Positions 50,749 to 59,415 of a stretch of DNA of 59,415 bases are shown here, in pieces. Under the pieces are notes generated by a model that saw only the letters and a list, made by a program, of their open reading frames with translations, was not told the origin of the DNA and searched no databases. Each line of letters starts with the position of its first letter. The stretch's first letter is position 1. Source of the DNA: Pseudohaliea rubra DSM 19751 (GTDB taxonomy: Bacteria; Pseudomonadota; Gammaproteobacteria; Pseudomonadales; Halieaceae); assembly GCF_000764025.1 (NCBI RefSeq), contig NZ_KN234761.1, forward strand, positions 1 through 59,415. The letters run 5' to 3'. Both the position numbers and the translations under genes were made by a program.

Positions 50749-51615
50749 TTAGCGCTTCCGATAGGGGATGTCGCAATAGGTGATTCCCCGGCGCGGCCGC
50801 GCGCCCTGGCCGTCAAGGTAGAGCCGCAGGGAATTCATGGACAGGTCGATGTTGCCGGTGGGGCCGAGGTAGCAGTGCTCCAGCGACAGCCGGCCGTCGT
50901 CGTCGCGCAGGTCGAAGGGATAGTAGGGGATGAGCATGGAACTCCCCTCGCGGAAGGCCACCCGGTCCGACGCCACATCGGTGATTACCGGTGAGACGAT
51001 GCGCCATTCCTGTTCTTCTTCGAAGGCGGGGTGCTTGAGCACCGCGGCAATGCGCAGCAGGTCGCCCTCGATGCGTTGGAACAGGGGCAACCAGGGGTTT
51101 TCACCGCGCTCCTCGCCGGCAAAGGCGGCACCGAGCTGTTCCACCGCATCGATGATGTTTCCTATGAGCCGGTCCTGCTCGCTCGGCGCATAAATGCAGC
51201 GCCCCACCTGGAAGTCCTGGGCCTCGGCGGAGGCCAGGATATGCGCCGGGGCCATGCCCAGGCTCACCCCCTTGCCATGGACACTGTAGCCGCGCCACTG
51301 GCTGAGCAGGTTACCGTTGGCGCGGAAAGAGGCGCCGAAGAGCATGGGGCCGCTGACCACCCGGTGCGACAGCCATTCCAGGAAGGCATTGAGCAGGGCG
51401 GGGTTGTCGACGCCGGCGAGAATCCGGCGGGTTACCTGTCTGCCGAGCAGGTCCAGGGTGTGCCGCAGCTCCGTGGAATCGTTCATGTAGCGTATGTCGC
51501 TGGCGCGCAGCTCGGCGCTGCCGACGATGCCGAGCACGCCCGCCAGCGACGTGTAGTGGTAGAGCGTTTCCCGCGGGGGGGTGGCGAAGAGCTGGCGCGT
51601 GAGAACGTCGAACAT
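50749..51615 (-). CDS. DUF2971 protein
   Basis: The 288-residue protein begins with YHYTSLAGVLGIVGSAELRASDIRYMND, the typical DUF2971 opening, and has the central LLSQWRGYSVHGKGVSLGM. No catalytic role is established for the family. It has no signal peptide or membrane segment. I chose the ATG at 51615 because the conserved domain starts about 15 residues later. It stands alone between a convergent DUF1295 gene and the peptide transporter. Confidence 0.82.
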   Translation of the reverse strand: MFDVLTRQLFATPPRETLYHYTSLAGVLGIVGSAELRASDIRYMNDSTELRHTLDLLGRQVTRRILAGVDNPALLNAFLEWLSHRVVSGPMLFGASFRANGNLLSQWRGYSVHGKGVSLGMAPAHILASAEAQDFQVGRCIYAPSEQDRLIGNIIDAVEQLGAAFAGEERGENPWLPLFQRIEGDLLRIAAVLKHPAFEEEQEWRIVSPVITDVASDRVAFREGSSMLIPYYPFDLRDDDGRLSLEHCYLGPTGNIDLSMNSLRLYLDGQGARPRRGITYCDIPYRKR

Positions 51616-51679
51616 GGCGTCATTATCGGCACACCGGTGCCACGCCGGCAATGTCCGGCGTCCGATTGTTGCGCTGTTC

Positions 51680-53284
51680 TCAGTCGCCGGCGCGGGGTAC
51701 GGCGGCCAGCAGTGCCTGCGTATACGGATGCTCCGGCGCCCCCAGTATCTGCTCTGTGCTGCCGGTTTCCACGAGTTCACCATTGCGCATGACGCCGACG
51801 CGGTGGGCTAGCCCCGGTACGATCGACAGATCGTGGGTGATGAAGAGCATGGCCACGTCGTCTTCCCGCTGCAGTTCAGCCAGGAGGTCGAGCACGTCGG
51901 CGCGGATGGAGACGTCGAGAGCGCTGGTGGGTTCGTCGCAGATGATCAGTTCCGGCTCCACGGCCAGAGCGCGGGCGATGGCGACACGCTGCAGCTGCCC
52001 GCCGGACAGCTCATGAGGATAGCGCCGCGCACAGTCGGCCGGGAGCCGCACGCGCTCGAGGAGCGAGGCCACCCGTGCCTCGCGCCGATGCTCGGAGGTT
52101 TCCACGCCCAGGCTGAGCATGCCCTCGGCGATGATCGCGCCGATAGCCATGCGTGGGTTCATGGAGCTGTAGGGGTTCTGGAAAATCACCTGGATGCGCC
52201 GCCGGTAGGCCTGCCTCGCCTTGTGTGCCAGGCCGTCGATGCGGGTGCCGTCGAAGTGGATCTCGCCGCTGCTGGCGTGCTCGAGGCCGAGGATCGCCCG
52301 GCCCAGGGTTGACTTGCCGCTCCCGGATTCGCCGACGAGGGCAAAAGTCTCACCGCGGGCCAGGGTCAGGGAGACACCATTCACGGCCCGGGTGACGTCC
52401 TGAACCCGTCGCAGGAGTCCACCGCGCACGGGGAAGTGTACCCGGAGCTCCGTCACCGACAGCAGCGGCGGCGCCTGGATCGGCGCCCGATAGGTGTCTT
52501 GACGGGGCAGGGCGTCGATCAGGCGCCGGCTGTAGGCTTCCTTCGGCGCCGCGAAGAAGGCCGCAACGCTGGCCTCCTCGATAATGCGCCCGCGATACAT
52601 GACCCCGACACGGTCTGCGCTCTGGCGCACCACGCCCATGTCGTGGGTGATGAGCAGTACCGCGAGGCGCCGCGAGCGTGCAAGTTTCTGGATCAGCTCG
52701 AGGACCTGCTTCTGGATGGTCACGTCGAGGGCCGTGGTCGGCTCGTCGGCGATGAGCACCTCCGGTTCGCAGGCCAGGGCCATGGCGATCATGATTCGCT
52801 GCTGCTGGCCACCGGAGAGCTGGTGCGGGTAAAAATCCATGCGCTGCCGGGGGTCCGGGATGCCCACCTCCTCAAGGAGCGAGGTGACCCGGTCGCGGAG
52901 CGCCGCTCCACGCAGCTTCGTGTGCAGCCGGAGCGTCTCCGCGACCTGACGGAACACGGTCTTTACCGGGTTCAGGGCACTCATGGGATTCTGGAAGATC
53001 ATCGCCATGCGCCGACCGCGAATAGTCTGCATGCGCGCTTCCGGCAGGGCAAAGAGGTCCGTAGCGCCCATAAGGGCGCGACCGCTGCCGATATGGAGCG
53101 CCTCCGGCAGCAGGCGCATGCCGGCGAGGGAAGTAATGGATTTGCCACTGCCGGATTCACCGACCAGGGCGAAGATCTCGCCGGCGCGCAGGTGGATGGC
53201 GACATCCTTGACCAGGGCCTCGGCCGTTTCCGTCAATATTACGGAAAGGCCCTCAAGGGTCAGCGTATCGGCTTCCGTGTTCAT
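51680..53284 (-). CDS. yejF: Oligopeptide ABC transporter, fused double ATP-binding protein
   Basis: The 534-residue protein contains two complete ABC domains: Walker A GESGSGKS at 42-49 and again near 322, signatures LSGGQQQR and LSGGQLQR, and Walker B ending DEPTTALD and DEPTSALD. Both show the QNPMSALNP / QNPYSSMNP motif of the dipeptide/oligopeptide class. This single-chain form is typical of the YejF group. The start ATG overlaps the permease stop by 4 bases. It is the last gene of the four-gene unit. Confidence 0.92.
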   Translation of the reverse strand: MNTEADTLTLEGLSVILTETAEALVKDVAIHLRAGEIFALVGESGSGKSITSLAGMRLLPEALHIGSGRALMGATDLFALPEARMQTIRGRRMAMIFQNPMSALNPVKTVFRQVAETLRLHTKLRGAALRDRVTSLLEEVGIPDPRQRMDFYPHQLSGGQQQRIMIAMALACEPEVLIADEPTTALDVTIQKQVLELIQKLARSRRLAVLLITHDMGVVRQSADRVGVMYRGRIIEEASVAAFFAAPKEAYSRRLIDALPRQDTYRAPIQAPPLLSVTELRVHFPVRGGLLRRVQDVTRAVNGVSLTLARGETFALVGESGSGKSTLGRAILGLEHASSGEIHFDGTRIDGLAHKARQAYRRRIQVIFQNPYSSMNPRMAIGAIIAEGMLSLGVETSEHRREARVASLLERVRLPADCARRYPHELSGGQLQRVAIARALAVEPELIICDEPTSALDVSIRADVLDLLAELQREDDVAMLFITHDLSIVPGLAHRVGVMRNGELVETGSTEQILGAPEHPYTQALLAAVPRAGD

Positions 53285-54651
53285 GCGGCCTCCGGTCCGA
53301 GCCGCGTGCGCGGGTCGAAGGCGTCGCGGACCAGGTCCGCGAACAGGTTGGCAGAGAGCACGAGGAGGAACATGAACAGGAAGGCACCGCTCAGGGTCCA
53401 CCAGATTGCCGGTTCCCGGGAGAGCTCCGAACGCGCGCCGTTGATCATATTGCCCCAGCTGCCCATGCTCGGGTCCACGCCGACGCCGATGTAGGAGAGC
53501 ACGGCCTCTGCGAGCACCAGGGCGCTGAAGTCCAGCACGAAAGTAATAAGGATGATGTGCACGGTGTTCGGCAGGATGTGGCGAAGGAGGATGCGCCCAT
53601 GGCTTACGCCGAACGCGTGGGCGGCCTGCACGTAGCCGAGTTGGCTGATCTTCAGGGTCTCGGCACGGATCAGCCGGCAGAGGGTAGACCAGCTGGTAAC
53701 GCCGAGGATGAAGCATAGGGCGATGAACTTGGCGTCCGCTTTCTCAAGGCCCGTCGGGAAGGCATCGGGGTTCAGGTCGATGTAGACCTGGAACAGGAGC
53801 ACCGCCGCGGCAATGAGGAGAATGCCCGGTATGGAGCTCAGCGTGGTGTACAGGTACTGCACCGCATCATCCACCCAGCCCTTGAAATAGCCTGCACAGA
53901 CGCCGAGGGTGACGGCGATCGGCAGCATGATCAGGGTGGACAGGGCGCCGATCAGTACCCCGGTGCGGACCCCCTTTAGCGACTGGTAGAGCACGTCGGC
54001 GCCGCCGAGATCCGTGCCGAGGACGTGGTAATGGCGGCTGATGCTCACCAGCCACACCGCAGTGCAGGCGAGGATACCCTGCACCAACCAGCTACTGGCC
54101 CAGGGCAGGCTGCTGCCGCGTAGCAGCCACCACTGCGGCAGGATCAGCAATACAGCGAGGGCGAGCCCCCCGCCCAGGGCCGGCGCGCTGCGCCGGACCA
54201 CGTCGGCCCACTTTTCTGTAGGGTCGGCGAGCTGCGCGCCGGCGTGGCGCAGCGGCGGGAAGTCGCGCACGGTGTTGCCGGCCTCGTCTTTGAGGGTCTG
54301 TTTTTCGAAGGAGCGCAGGGCGAAGGGCGCCGAGTAGGTGCGCTCGAAGCGCTCACCCATGCCCGCGGTAAGCGTATCGAGAACGCTGCTGACCTGATTG
54401 TCGTAAAAGACCTCCCCGGTGCTGACTCCATCCGGCGGCGGCAGCGCCCTGCGGAAATGCAGTGAGTCGAGGAGGGCGACGCCGACGTAGGCGAGGATAA
54501 CCGTAAAGGCGGCCATGCCGAGGCGGGAGGCAAAGACCTGGCGCCAGCGATCCCGCGTCTGCGGATCCCGGCGCAGACGCCAGAAGAACAGCACCAGGGC
54601 CGCCACAAGCAGGAAGATCAGCGCATCGGACCAGAGTATGACGGGTTTCAT
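53281..54651 (-). CDS. yejE: Oligopeptide ABC transporter permease (YejE-like)
   Basis: The 456-residue protein has an N-terminal hydrophobic part, a large extracytoplasmic stretch (about 60-160) and a second membrane region ending with the permease coupling motif EAAHAFGVSHGRILLRHILPN-type loop (QAAHAFGVSHGRI). It then ends with GVGVDPSMGSWGNMI, as in DppC-class permeases. The large extracytoplasmic part marks the YejE type. It starts 15 bases after the YejB-like stop. Confidence 0.9.
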   Translation of the reverse strand: MKPVILWSDALIFLLVAALVLFFWRLRRDPQTRDRWRQVFASRLGMAAFTVILAYVGVALLDSLHFRRALPPPDGVSTGEVFYDNQVSSVLDTLTAGMGERFERTYSAPFALRSFEKQTLKDEAGNTVRDFPPLRHAGAQLADPTEKWADVVRRSAPALGGGLALAVLLILPQWWLLRGSSLPWASSWLVQGILACTAVWLVSISRHYHVLGTDLGGADVLYQSLKGVRTGVLIGALSTLIMLPIAVTLGVCAGYFKGWVDDAVQYLYTTLSSIPGILLIAAAVLLFQVYIDLNPDAFPTGLEKADAKFIALCFILGVTSWSTLCRLIRAETLKISQLGYVQAAHAFGVSHGRILLRHILPNTVHIILITFVLDFSALVLAEAVLSYIGVGVDPSMGSWGNMINGARSELSREPAIWWTLSGAFLFMFLLVLSANLFADLVRDAFDPRTRLGPEAA

Positions 54652-54666
54652 GGACTTCGCCGTTTC

Positions 54667-55644
54667 CTAGGACAGGCGGACCCGGGGGTCGGCCCAGGTA
54701 TAGGAGATGTCGGTTAGGATCAGGCCTACGATATAGAGAATGGAGCCGATAAACACCATGCTGCGAACGATGGCGAAGTCCTGGGCGTTGATGGCGTCGA
54801 GCATGTAGGAGCCAAGCCCCGGGATACCGAAGAAGGACTCGATAAGCAGGCTGCCCATGAACAGCATCGGTACGAGCACGACTACCCCGGTGAGGATGGG
54901 AATAAGCGCGTTGGGAAGGATGTGCCGGAACAGCACCGCGAGTTCGCTGCAGCCCTTGGCCCGCGCCGTGCGCACATAGTCCTGGTTGGCTTCCTCGAGG
55001 AAGAGTGTGCGATACCAGCGAGCACCGGCGCCGATACCGGCGACCACGCCGACGAGTACCGGCAGCAGCAGAAACTTCCAGACCTCCGCACCGCTCAGAA
55101 AGCCGCTGATGGGCACGAGGCGCCAGGTCTTGGCCACCAGGTACTGGCCGCCGATGATGTAGAAGAGGTAGGAAATGGACATCAGCGCCACGAACACGAT
55201 CACCGCCGCGCGGTCCAGGCGGCTGGCATGGAACATGACCACCATGAGGGCTACGCAGATATTGACACCGATCCCCACAAGGAAGGTAGGCAGGACCACG
55301 GCCAGACTGGGCCCCATGCGCCGGCGCACGTCTGTGCTGATATCGCGACCGCTTTCAGAACGGCCGAAGTCGAAGGCGAAGAGGCGTACCGATTTAGCGA
55401 AAAAGATGGTCTCGGTGACGGTCTCCAGGCCGTCGGCGCCGGCGTTGTAGAACAGTGGCTTGTCGTAGCCGTTTTTTGCCTTCCAGTTTTCGATGGCTTC
55501 CGGTGTGACGTACTTGGCCCCGAGCTGGGAGACGGCCATATCGTCCGGCGAGTTGACCACGAAGAACAGAACGAAGGTGAGCAGGTTCACGCCGATAAGA
55601 ATCGGGATCGCGTAGAGCAGGCGCCGGATGATGTAGGCGAACAT
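54667..55644 (-). CDS. yejB: Oligopeptide ABC transporter permease (YejB-like)
   Basis: The 325-residue inner-membrane protein opens MFAYIIRRLLYAIPILIGVNLLTFVLFF, a DppB/YejB signature, and has the coupling loop VRTARAKGCSELAVLFRHILPNALIP before its last helices. It forms the channel with the YejE-like subunit. The gene lies 13 bases downstream of the binding-protein gene. Confidence 0.92.
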   Translation of the reverse strand: MFAYIIRRLLYAIPILIGVNLLTFVLFFVVNSPDDMAVSQLGAKYVTPEAIENWKAKNGYDKPLFYNAGADGLETVTETIFFAKSVRLFAFDFGRSESGRDISTDVRRRMGPSLAVVLPTFLVGIGVNICVALMVVMFHASRLDRAAVIVFVALMSISYLFYIIGGQYLVAKTWRLVPISGFLSGAEVWKFLLLPVLVGVVAGIGAGARWYRTLFLEEANQDYVRTARAKGCSELAVLFRHILPNALIPILTGVVVLVPMLFMGSLLIESFFGIPGLGSYMLDAINAQDFAIVRSMVFIGSILYIVGLILTDISYTWADPRVRLS

Positions 55645-55657
55645 GTCGGTTACTCCG

Positions 55658-57877
55658 CTAGCGCGCCGTCGCCCGCTGCCGCCGCCGGTAGGCGATGACA
55701 GCGGGGAGGAGCAGGGCGGTGATCAGGGCCGCGCCGGCATAGAGCGGCCAGGTCACCGGCTGGTTCCATGCCCGGCGCTTCTGTTCCCGCAGTGCGGGAT
55801 TGATGCGCAGATACTTCAGGGTGTTCTTGGAAATGCCGTGGCGCTTGGTGTTGTGCACCCAGGCGTTATTCAGATACACATCCTTCGGGTAGTAAGCGAA
55901 AAGCCAGACCGCGTCCTCCCGGTAGAGCTCAACCATGCGTTTGACCATGGCCGCGCGAGCAGGCCCCGGGGGAGCTACCCGCATGGCCTCGAACAGTTCG
56001 TCGTATTCCGGGCGCTCGTAGCTGGCGTTGTTCGCGCCGTCGCAGTTGCACAGGAGAGGGCTCTCCGGTCCGTAAAGCAGAAACAGGAAGTTCTCCGGGT
56101 CCGGATAGTCCGCCAGCCAGCCGTGCGAGAAGATCTGGGTGTTGCCCGTGAGCAGCTTCTCGCGGGTGCGGTTCCAGTCCGCGGGGCGGAATTCCACCTG
56201 TACACCGATGCGCGAGAAAGCGCGGTCGATCCAGTTCATGCTGGTGGTGGAAATGGCCTGGCTTTGTACATCGATGAAGATCTTCAGCGGCTCACCGGTG
56301 CGCGCATCGCGCCCGTTCGGGTAGCCGGCCTCGACCATGAGCTGGCGGGCTTCCTCGATCGGCTTGCGCCGGGCCTCGCCGTCTACCCAGTCATGGGTGT
56401 AGGGGTTGATGCCCTCGGCTCCTCCCTTGTGCCCCGGGATACCGGGCGGGATTGGCGAATGGGCCACGATGCCGTTGCCCTTGTAGAAGATGTTCAGATA
56501 CTCCTCGACGTCGAAGGCGATCTGCAGCGCGCGGCGCAGCTTGCGCCGCTCCTCCGTGTAGCCACCGAGCACCGGGTCGCGCATATTGAAGCCGTAGTAG
56601 TAAATGCCCGGCTTTACATCCGGCGAGAGCGTGATGCCGTGGTCGGCGAGATCATCGGCGAGCTCGAGGCCCTCGGGGCCGACGACGAAGGCGCGGTCAA
56701 AGACGCTGTTGGTATTGCCGTGGACCTCGCCGGAGCGGTCGTAGTAGCCCTGGAGGAATTTGGTCCAGAGCGGCAGTACGGCCTTTTCCAGACGGAACTC
56801 TGCGCGGTCGATGAAGGGAATGGGCCTGCCAGCATCCTCCAGGAAACCTCGCTCCCGGTCGCCGGGCGCACCCTCGCTCGGGTACACGTCGCCGTGGTAG
56901 TTCGGGTTGCGCTCAAGCACGATCTCGCTGTTTGGATCGTTCCTGACCATCATGAACGGGCCGGAGCCGACGGGCCACCAGTCGAGGGTGAGGTTGCTCT
57001 CGGCGAAGCCCGGATTGTGGTAGAAACGGTCCACCTCAGCTGGTACCGGTGAGAAGAAATGCATAGCCAGCCAGTAAACGAACTGCGGATAGCGGCCGTT
57101 GATGGTGATGGTGTAGTTGCGCTCATCGAGGACGTCCACACCGGCGAGATCGAACTCACGCAGGTCCAGCCAGCCGTCCCGCGAAACTGCGTCCAGCTCC
57201 GCAGAAAGTGTCTCCATGCCGACGATGTACCGTCCCATGAAGCCGATCATGGGCGATCCGGCCCGCGGATCTGCGAGGCGCTTGATGGCATAGGCGTAGT
57301 CCTCTGCGCGCACCGGTCGCGCGTCGGTGTGCGCAAAGTCCGTGATCTGGCGGTAGCGGCGACCTTCGGCCGGATCGTCGAAGTGATAGCGCGCCCCGCC
57401 GTTTTCGGCGACAGCGAAGGCGGGGTGCGGCTGGTAGCGAGCGTCGGCGCGGACCGTGAGGTGATAGCGCGTGAAGGCGGCCTCGTCGACGCGCTCTGCC
57501 GGCAGTGGCTTACCCGTTGCGTCCAGGTAGCTCACGGCAGGCATGCGCTCGACGCCCAGGGGCTCAAGCTCGTAGGGACGCTTGAGGAAATGATAACCGA
57601 GGGGTGGCTCGTAGATCTGCATCAGAAACAGCGCTTCGTCCGAGGCGTAGGAAATCGCCGGATCGAGATGCTTGGGGGGCGCCGGCGACATCACCGAATA
57701 GTAGGTGACCTTGTCGCCGTCGGGCGGCGGATGGGGATTGTTCCAGGGACCTTTGCCGCAGCCTGCCAGCAGCAGACAGGCGGCCAGGGCAAGGGCGTGC
57801 AACGTCTGGGCGGGACGCTGATCGGGGCTGTCGGGCGCTGGCACGGCGTCCCACTTATTCAGGAAAGTGCGGAGCAT
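55658..57877 (-). CDS. Oligopeptide-binding lipoprotein of the ABC transporter (SBP family 5), with C-terminal membrane helix
   Basis: The 739-residue protein has a lipobox LLLAGC (Cys40) after an unusually long N-region, then a full family 5 solute-binding fold (DPAISYASDEALFLMQIYEPPLGY; RPVRAEDYAYAIKRL; LTLDWWPVGSGPFMM). It ends with a membrane helix (about 714-730) and a basic RRRQRATAR tail. It would deliver peptides to the permeases encoded behind it. The two anchors, a lipid at one end and a helix at the other, are unusual for this family. It is the first gene of the unit. Confidence 0.88.
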   Translation of the reverse strand: MLRTFLNKWDAVPAPDSPDQRPAQTLHALALAACLLLAGCGKGPWNNPHPPPDGDKVTYYSVMSPAPPKHLDPAISYASDEALFLMQIYEPPLGYHFLKRPYELEPLGVERMPAVSYLDATGKPLPAERVDEAAFTRYHLTVRADARYQPHPAFAVAENGGARYHFDDPAEGRRYRQITDFAHTDARPVRAEDYAYAIKRLADPRAGSPMIGFMGRYIVGMETLSAELDAVSRDGWLDLREFDLAGVDVLDERNYTITINGRYPQFVYWLAMHFFSPVPAEVDRFYHNPGFAESNLTLDWWPVGSGPFMMVRNDPNSEIVLERNPNYHGDVYPSEGAPGDRERGFLEDAGRPIPFIDRAEFRLEKAVLPLWTKFLQGYYDRSGEVHGNTNSVFDRAFVVGPEGLELADDLADHGITLSPDVKPGIYYYGFNMRDPVLGGYTEERRKLRRALQIAFDVEEYLNIFYKGNGIVAHSPIPPGIPGHKGGAEGINPYTHDWVDGEARRKPIEEARQLMVEAGYPNGRDARTGEPLKIFIDVQSQAISTTSMNWIDRAFSRIGVQVEFRPADWNRTREKLLTGNTQIFSHGWLADYPDPENFLFLLYGPESPLLCNCDGANNASYERPEYDELFEAMRVAPPGPARAAMVKRMVELYREDAVWLFAYYPKDVYLNNAWVHNTKRHGISKNTLKYLRINPALREQKRRAWNQPVTWPLYAGAALITALLLPAVIAYRRRQRATAR

Positions 57878-57975
57878 AGCAAATTGTCGCCGCCAGGCTA
57901 CCCCTCAGGCATCGGCAGCTGGGGTTGCCGTCCCGGTGTCGGTATCATGCGGCCGCGAAGCTGTGGAGACCGATC

Positions 57976-59415
57976 ATGCAACGCCCAGCCGGGGATAGCG
58001 AGGGCCGCCTTCCCGTCGACGCCATTCTCGACGAGCTTGCCGCTGCGCTGGCAGGGCGGGGCGAGGCCCTGCTGCAGGCAGAGCCGGGGGCGGGCAAGAC
58101 TACCCGTGTGCCGCTGCACTTTCTCAACGCGACCTGGCTCGCGGGCCGTAAGATCCTGCTGGTAGAGCCGCGGCGCCTGGCCGCCCGCAGCGCTGCCGTT
58201 TTTCTCGCTGCGAGTCTCGGTGAGGCCCCGGGGGAGCGGGTTGGCTACCGTGTGCGCGGCGACAGCCGCATCGGCCCCCGCACGTGCCTCGAGGTGGTCA
58301 CCGATGGTGTGTTCCTGCGCCTGCTGCAGGCAGACCCGGCCCTCGAGGACACGGGGCTTGTGATTCTCGATGAATTTCATGAGCGCAGCGTTGGCGCGGA
58401 TCTCGCCCTCGCCCTGCTGCTGCAGGCGCGGTCCCTGCTGCGCGACGAGGATCCGCTGCGACTGCTGCTCATGTCCGCCACCCTGGACGGCCTTGCTGTG
58501 TCTCCGGTGCTTCCGGAGGCGCCCCTGTTACACAGCGCGGGCCGGGCCCACCCGGTGGCGCTTCGCTACGGTCCGGCAGCCGTCGCGGGGGAACTGCCGC
58601 TGGAGGCGCTCATCGATGCGGTGGGGCAGGCGCAGGCGGATGCCGCCGGTGATACGCTTGTGTTCCTGCCGGGGCAGGCAGAGCTCCGGCGCGTCGCCGC
58701 GGCTCTCGGTGTCGTCCCGGCGTCAGTGCTGCAGCTCCACGGTGGCCTCTCCCTGCCCCGACAGCAGGCGGTGCTTGCGCCGCCGGCGTCGGGAGAACGG
58801 CGTATTATCCTTGCCACAGACCTCGCCGAGACCAGCCTGACCCTGCCCGCCGTTGATGCGGTGATCGACAGTGGCCTGTGTCGGGAGCCGCGCTATGACC
58901 GCGCAACCGGCATGGGGCGGCTGCTGACGCGCCGGGTCTCCCGGGCGAGTGCGGATCAGCGTGCGGGGCGCGCCGGCCGCATCGGGCCGGGGCGCTGCTA
59001 TCGCCTCTGGAGTCGCGAGCAGCATGAGCGCCTGGAGCTCCAGCGGACGCCACCGATCCGGCATGCGGATCTTGCGCCCCTGGCCCTGGAACTCCACGCC
59101 TGGGGTGCGCAGGACCCCGCGGAGCTCCCCTGGCTGGAGGCGCCGCCGCCGGCTGCCTTCGCCGCTGCCTGCGAGCTCCTCGAACGCTGCGGCGCCCTCA
59201 CCGTGAGCGGCGGTCTGCGACGGATCAGCGACCACGGTCGGCGCATGCTGGCGCTGCCTGTGCATCCGCGGCTCGCCCACCTGTTGCTGACGGCAGCGCC
59301 GGGTGCGCCGCAGGCCCTCGCCTGCGACCTGGCCGCGGTGCTCGAGGAGCGGCCGCCGATGGATGCTGGTGAAGAAGTCGGCGCGCTGCTGGCCGCGGTC
59401 GCGGGGGGGCGGGGC
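57976..59415 (+). CDS. hrpB: ATP-dependent RNA helicase HrpB (3' end outside window)
   Basis: The frame is open to the window end (480 codons). It encodes a DEAH-type superfamily 2 helicase: Walker A in AEPGAGKTTRVP at about 37-48, ILDEFHERS as the DExH box, MSATLDG as motif III, then LATDLAETSLTLP and a late helicase C and HA2 region. Phe in place of Ala in DEFH is usual for HrpB. Start ATG follows TGGAGACCGATC. It is divergent from the peptide transporter unit over 98 bases. Confidence 0.92.
   Translation, partial: MQRPAGDSEGRLPVDAILDELAAALAGRGEALLQAEPGAGKTTRVPLHFLNATWLAGRKILLVEPRRLAARSAAVFLAASLGEAPGERVGYRVRGDSRIGPRTCLEVVTDGVFLRLLQADPALEDTGLVILDEFHERSVGADLALALLLQARSLLRDEDPLRLLLMSATLDGLAVSPVLPEAPLLHSAGRAHPVALRYGPAAVAGELPLEALIDAVGQAQADAAGDTLVFLPGQAELRRVAAALGVVPASVLQLHGGLSLPRQQAVLAPPASGERRIILATDLAETSLTLPAVDAVIDSGLCREPRYDRATGMGRLLTRRVSRASADQRAGRAGRIGPGRCYRLWSREQHERLELQRTPPIRHADLAPLALELHAWGAQDPAELPWLEAPPPAAFAAACELLERCGALTVSGGLRRISDHGRRMLALPVHPRLAHLLLTAAPGAPQALACDLAAVLEERPPMDAGEEVGALLAAVAGGRG

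Noticed and set aside
50749-51615. DUF2971 gene as part of a defence or toxin system
   Set aside because: It has no partner gene, no AT-rich flank and no mobile element near; nothing beyond family membership supports it.
1-59415. tRNA, rRNA, CRISPR arrays, insertion sequences, prophage or att sites
   Set aside because: Reading all intergenic stretches on both strands gave no cloverleaf with CCA end, no regularly spaced repeats, no transposase or integrase gene.

Overview
The window is GC-rich chromosomal DNA from a proteobacterium, most likely a gammaproteobacterium: relA is followed by mazG, a complete pspF-pspABC locus is present, and the long form of SAICAR synthetase, uppP, apeB and a yej-type peptide transporter all read as gammaproteobacterial. 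Three genes show that the organism makes, or recently made, bacteriochlorophyll: bchE (oxygen-independent Mg-protoporphyrin ester cyclase), bchJ, and a BciA-type 8-vinyl reductase. A purple phototroph of the Chromatiales/Ectothiorhodospiraceae type is my best guess. The lineage is an inference. The pigment genes are read directly from motifs.

Layout. 0-7.6 kb is housekeeping on the plus strand: relA end, mazG, adk, (mobA reversed), tsaB, uppP, a beta-hydroxyacid dehydrogenase, apeB, trpS. 7.6-14.9 kb has a TonB-dependent receptor facing away from purC, then a TSUP permease, a small phosphatase-like protein, an M20 amidohydrolase, a Nudix hydrolase and a cytochrome b561. 14.9-16.4 kb is a two-gene minus-strand unit, cytochrome c' followed by bciA. 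16.6-26.2 kb is carbon metabolism: CoA-transferase, acyl-CoA dehydrogenase, an atypical Nramp-like carrier, a TRIC channel remnant, two aldehyde dehydrogenases, glycerol kinase and a CBS/DUF21 protein. 26.2-29 kb is the phage-shock locus with a sigma-54 promoter; its pspB gene is interrupted by a frameshift. 29-40 kb carries hydrolases, an S-formylglutathione hydrolase, a Usp protein, ppk1, a wax-ester synthase/DGAT with a lysine-rich tail, an FMN glutamate-synthase-like protein and a DUF2867 oxidoreductase. 40.2-44.7 kb is a minus-strand bacteriochlorophyll unit: bchE, bchJ, a WYL regulator and an OxyR-like LysR regulator, ending at a strong terminator. 45-50.7 kb has a small lipoprotein, a peroxiredoxin, a MATE pump, an acyltransferase, an MDR oxidoreductase and a DUF1295 protein. 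50.7-57.9 kb has a DUF2971 protein and a complete four-gene oligopeptide ABC transporter. The window ends inside hrpB.

How the parts work together. The bchE control region holds an FNR/FnrL-type box and two PpsR/CrtJ-type palindromes exactly 8 bp apart, so pigment synthesis is probably switched by oxygen and light or redox state. Two further regulators with no assigned role (WYL and OxyR-like) sit behind bchJ in the same direction.

The least explained structure is a repeat family with three copies here, all exactly 75 bp: two 26-bp complementary arms around a 23-nt loop. The loop is nearly identical in all three copies. The arms of copy 3 are unrelated to those of copies 1 and 2, and those two share only part of their arm sequence, yet each copy remains self-complementary. 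No tRNA, rRNA, CRISPR array or insertion sequence was seen.
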